From contig JACCSD010000051.1 of assembly GCA_013813185.1 (NCBI GenBank), positions 1-7,245 on the forward strand: DNA of 7,245 nucleotides. The letters are read 5' to 3'. Both the position numbers and the translations under genes were made by a program. This document shows, piece by piece, positions 6,418-7,245 of this stretch. The notes under the pieces were generated by a model that was not told where the DNA came from, ran no database searches, and saw nothing but the letters and a program-made list of their open reading frames with translations. The first letter of the stretch is position 1. Each line of letters opens with the position of its first letter. Source of the DNA: Burkholderiaceae bacterium. Its GTDB lineage: Bacteria > Pseudomonadota > Gammaproteobacteria > Burkholderiales > Burkholderiaceae_F.

Positions 6418-6439
6418 GTCAGCCAAAAGGCGTACCGCG
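6418..6439 (-). repeat. 22-bp direct repeat, copy 2 (upstream of the lipoprotein-S8B pair)
   Basis: On the minus strand it reads CGCGGTACG, C, CTTTTGGCTGAC, differing from copy 1 only at the tenth base. It ends 81 bases before the lipoprotein ATG, in the 142-base gap after gap. That gap also holds the palindrome CGGTACCG (6390-6397) and shows no clear terminator for gap. Confidence 0.75.
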
Positions 6440-6478
6440 AGACAGCCTGGATACAGAAATAAGCGACCCACGGGGCGG

Positions 6479-7245
6479 TTATTTGGCGCTCATCAGCGCA
6501 ACCGCCGTATCCAGCATGCGGTTTGAAAAGCCCCACTCGTTGTCATACCAGCTTGAGACTTTGACCAACCGGCCGATGACCTTGGTCAGCGTCGCGTCGA
6601 AAATGGACGAACGCGGATCGTGATTGAAGTCGCTGGAAACCAGCGGAGCGGTGTTCACGCCGAGTATTCCTTTCAACTCACCGTCCGCCGCCGCCTGCAT
6701 GATCGCGTTAATTTCGTCGACCGATGTATCTCGCGCTGCAATAAACGTCAGGTCGACGATCGACACATTGATGGTCGGCACGCGAATCGAGTAGCCGTCG
6801 AGCTTGCCGAGCAACTCGGGCATCACCAGGCCGAGCGCCGACGCGGCGCCGGTCTTGGTCGGAATCATGTTGTGGGCGGCGGCGCGCGCGCGGCGCAGGT
6901 CTTCGTGATAGACGTCGGTCAGCACCTGATCGTTGGTGTACGAGTGGATAGTCGTCATTAGCCCACTGACGAGCCCGATCTTTTCGTGCAACGGTTTGAC
7001 CAGCGGCGCCAGGCAGTTGGTCGTGCACGAAGCATTTGAAATCACCGTGTGCGACGCCTTCAGCGTGCCCTGGTTGACACCAAAGACGATCGTCGCGTCG
7101 ACATCCTTGCCGCCCGGCGCCGAGATGATCACTTTCTTCGCGCCGCCGTTCAAATGCGCGGATGCCTTTTCCTTGGTGGTGAAAAATCCGGTGCATTCGA
7201 GGACAACGTCAATGCCAAGGTCGCGCCATGGCAACTCCGCTGGAT
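6479..7245 (-). CDS. gap: Glyceraldehyde-3-phosphate dehydrogenase, C-terminal part (5' end outside window)
   Basis: Cytosolic type I GAPDH, which oxidises glyceraldehyde 3-phosphate with NAD(P) and phosphate to 1,3-bisphosphoglycerate, the substrate of PGK. The minus-strand frame is open to the window edge, giving 254 residues of about 335; the N-terminal nucleotide-binding GxGxxGR motif lies outside. The visible part begins PAELPWRDLG and includes DVVLECTGFF, VIISAP, the catalytic Cys in SNASCTTNCLAP (codon 7025-7027), the catalytic His in TTIHSYTNDQ, DLRRARAAA, PTKTGAA, RVPTINVSIVDL and the C-terminal WYDNEWGFSNRM. The stop is TAA at 6479-6481. A TTG at 7232-7234 is internal and is not the start. 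gap would normally run into pgk on this strand; here the protease cassette stands between. Identification is certain. Confidence 0.97.
   Translation of the reverse strand, partial: PAELPWRDLGIDVVLECTGFFTTKEKASAHLNGGAKKVIISAPGGKDVDATIVFGVNQGTLKASHTVISNASCTTNCLAPLVKPLHEKIGLVSGLMTTIHSYTNDQVLTDVYHEDLRRARAAAHNMIPTKTGAASALGLVMPELLGKLDGYSIRVPTINVSIVDLTFIAARDTSVDEINAIMQAAADGELKGILGVNTAPLVSSDFNHDPRSSIFDATLTKVIGRLVKVSSWYDNEWGFSNRMLDTAVALMSAK

Noticed and set aside
6337..6478. Possible terminator for gap or promoter for the lipoprotein
   Set aside because: The A/T-rich runs have no adequate stem before them, and the best promoter guess (TTGCTT, 18 bases, AAATTA) is too weak to report as a feature.
6255..6536. 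93-codon minus-strand frame with a membrane-like stretch, crossing the second 22-bp repeat
   Set aside because: It overlaps the 3' end of gap and the 5' end of the lipoprotein gene. The same frame at the first repeat copy stops within a few codons, so the repeat is unlikely to be conserved as protein.

Overview
The window looks like a piece of a GC-rich betaproteobacterial chromosome. The gap fragment resembles the GAPDH of that group, and gap followed by pgk on one strand matches the common betaproteobacterial glycolytic/Calvin gene order. This is a judgement from sequence pattern; the species cannot be named.

Layout: the window opens with the N-terminal 273 codons of pgk on the minus strand (1-821), and ends with the C-terminal three quarters of gap, also on the minus strand (6479-7245). 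Between them lies a cassette of about 5.6 kb with four genes. A rhombosortase-like intramembrane serine protease runs on the plus strand (911-1528). Two paralogous secreted subtilases (family S8), here called S8A (1472-3556) and S8B (3857-5953), run on the minus strand. A small lipoprotein (5989-6336, minus) lies directly upstream of S8B.

How the parts fit: each subtilase has a signal peptide, an I9-type inhibitory propeptide, a catalytic domain with Asp/His/Ser and the oxyanion Asn, an Ig-like domain, and a C-terminal tail of glycines, a hydrophobic helix and an Arg-containing end. That tail is the GlyGly-CTERM sorting signal, and rhombosortase is the enzyme family known to process it. The locus therefore appears to be a self-contained enzyme-plus-substrates sorting module. 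The lipoprotein is homologous to the subtilase propeptide (shared VRPMAG core and aligned flanks) but carries no protease, so it looks like a membrane-anchored stand-alone inhibitor or folding chaperone for the neighbouring enzymes.

Other structure: a near-perfect 22-bp direct repeat (21/22) lies upstream of S8A and upstream of the lipoprotein-S8B pair, in the same orientation relative to both, and may be a shared control site. The rhombosortase and S8A genes overlap tail to tail by 57 bp, so part of a substrate's sorting signal is encoded antisense to the enzyme expected to cut it. S8A differs from S8B at the substrate-binding segment and around the catalytic serine. No RNA genes, insertion sequences or CRISPR arrays were seen.
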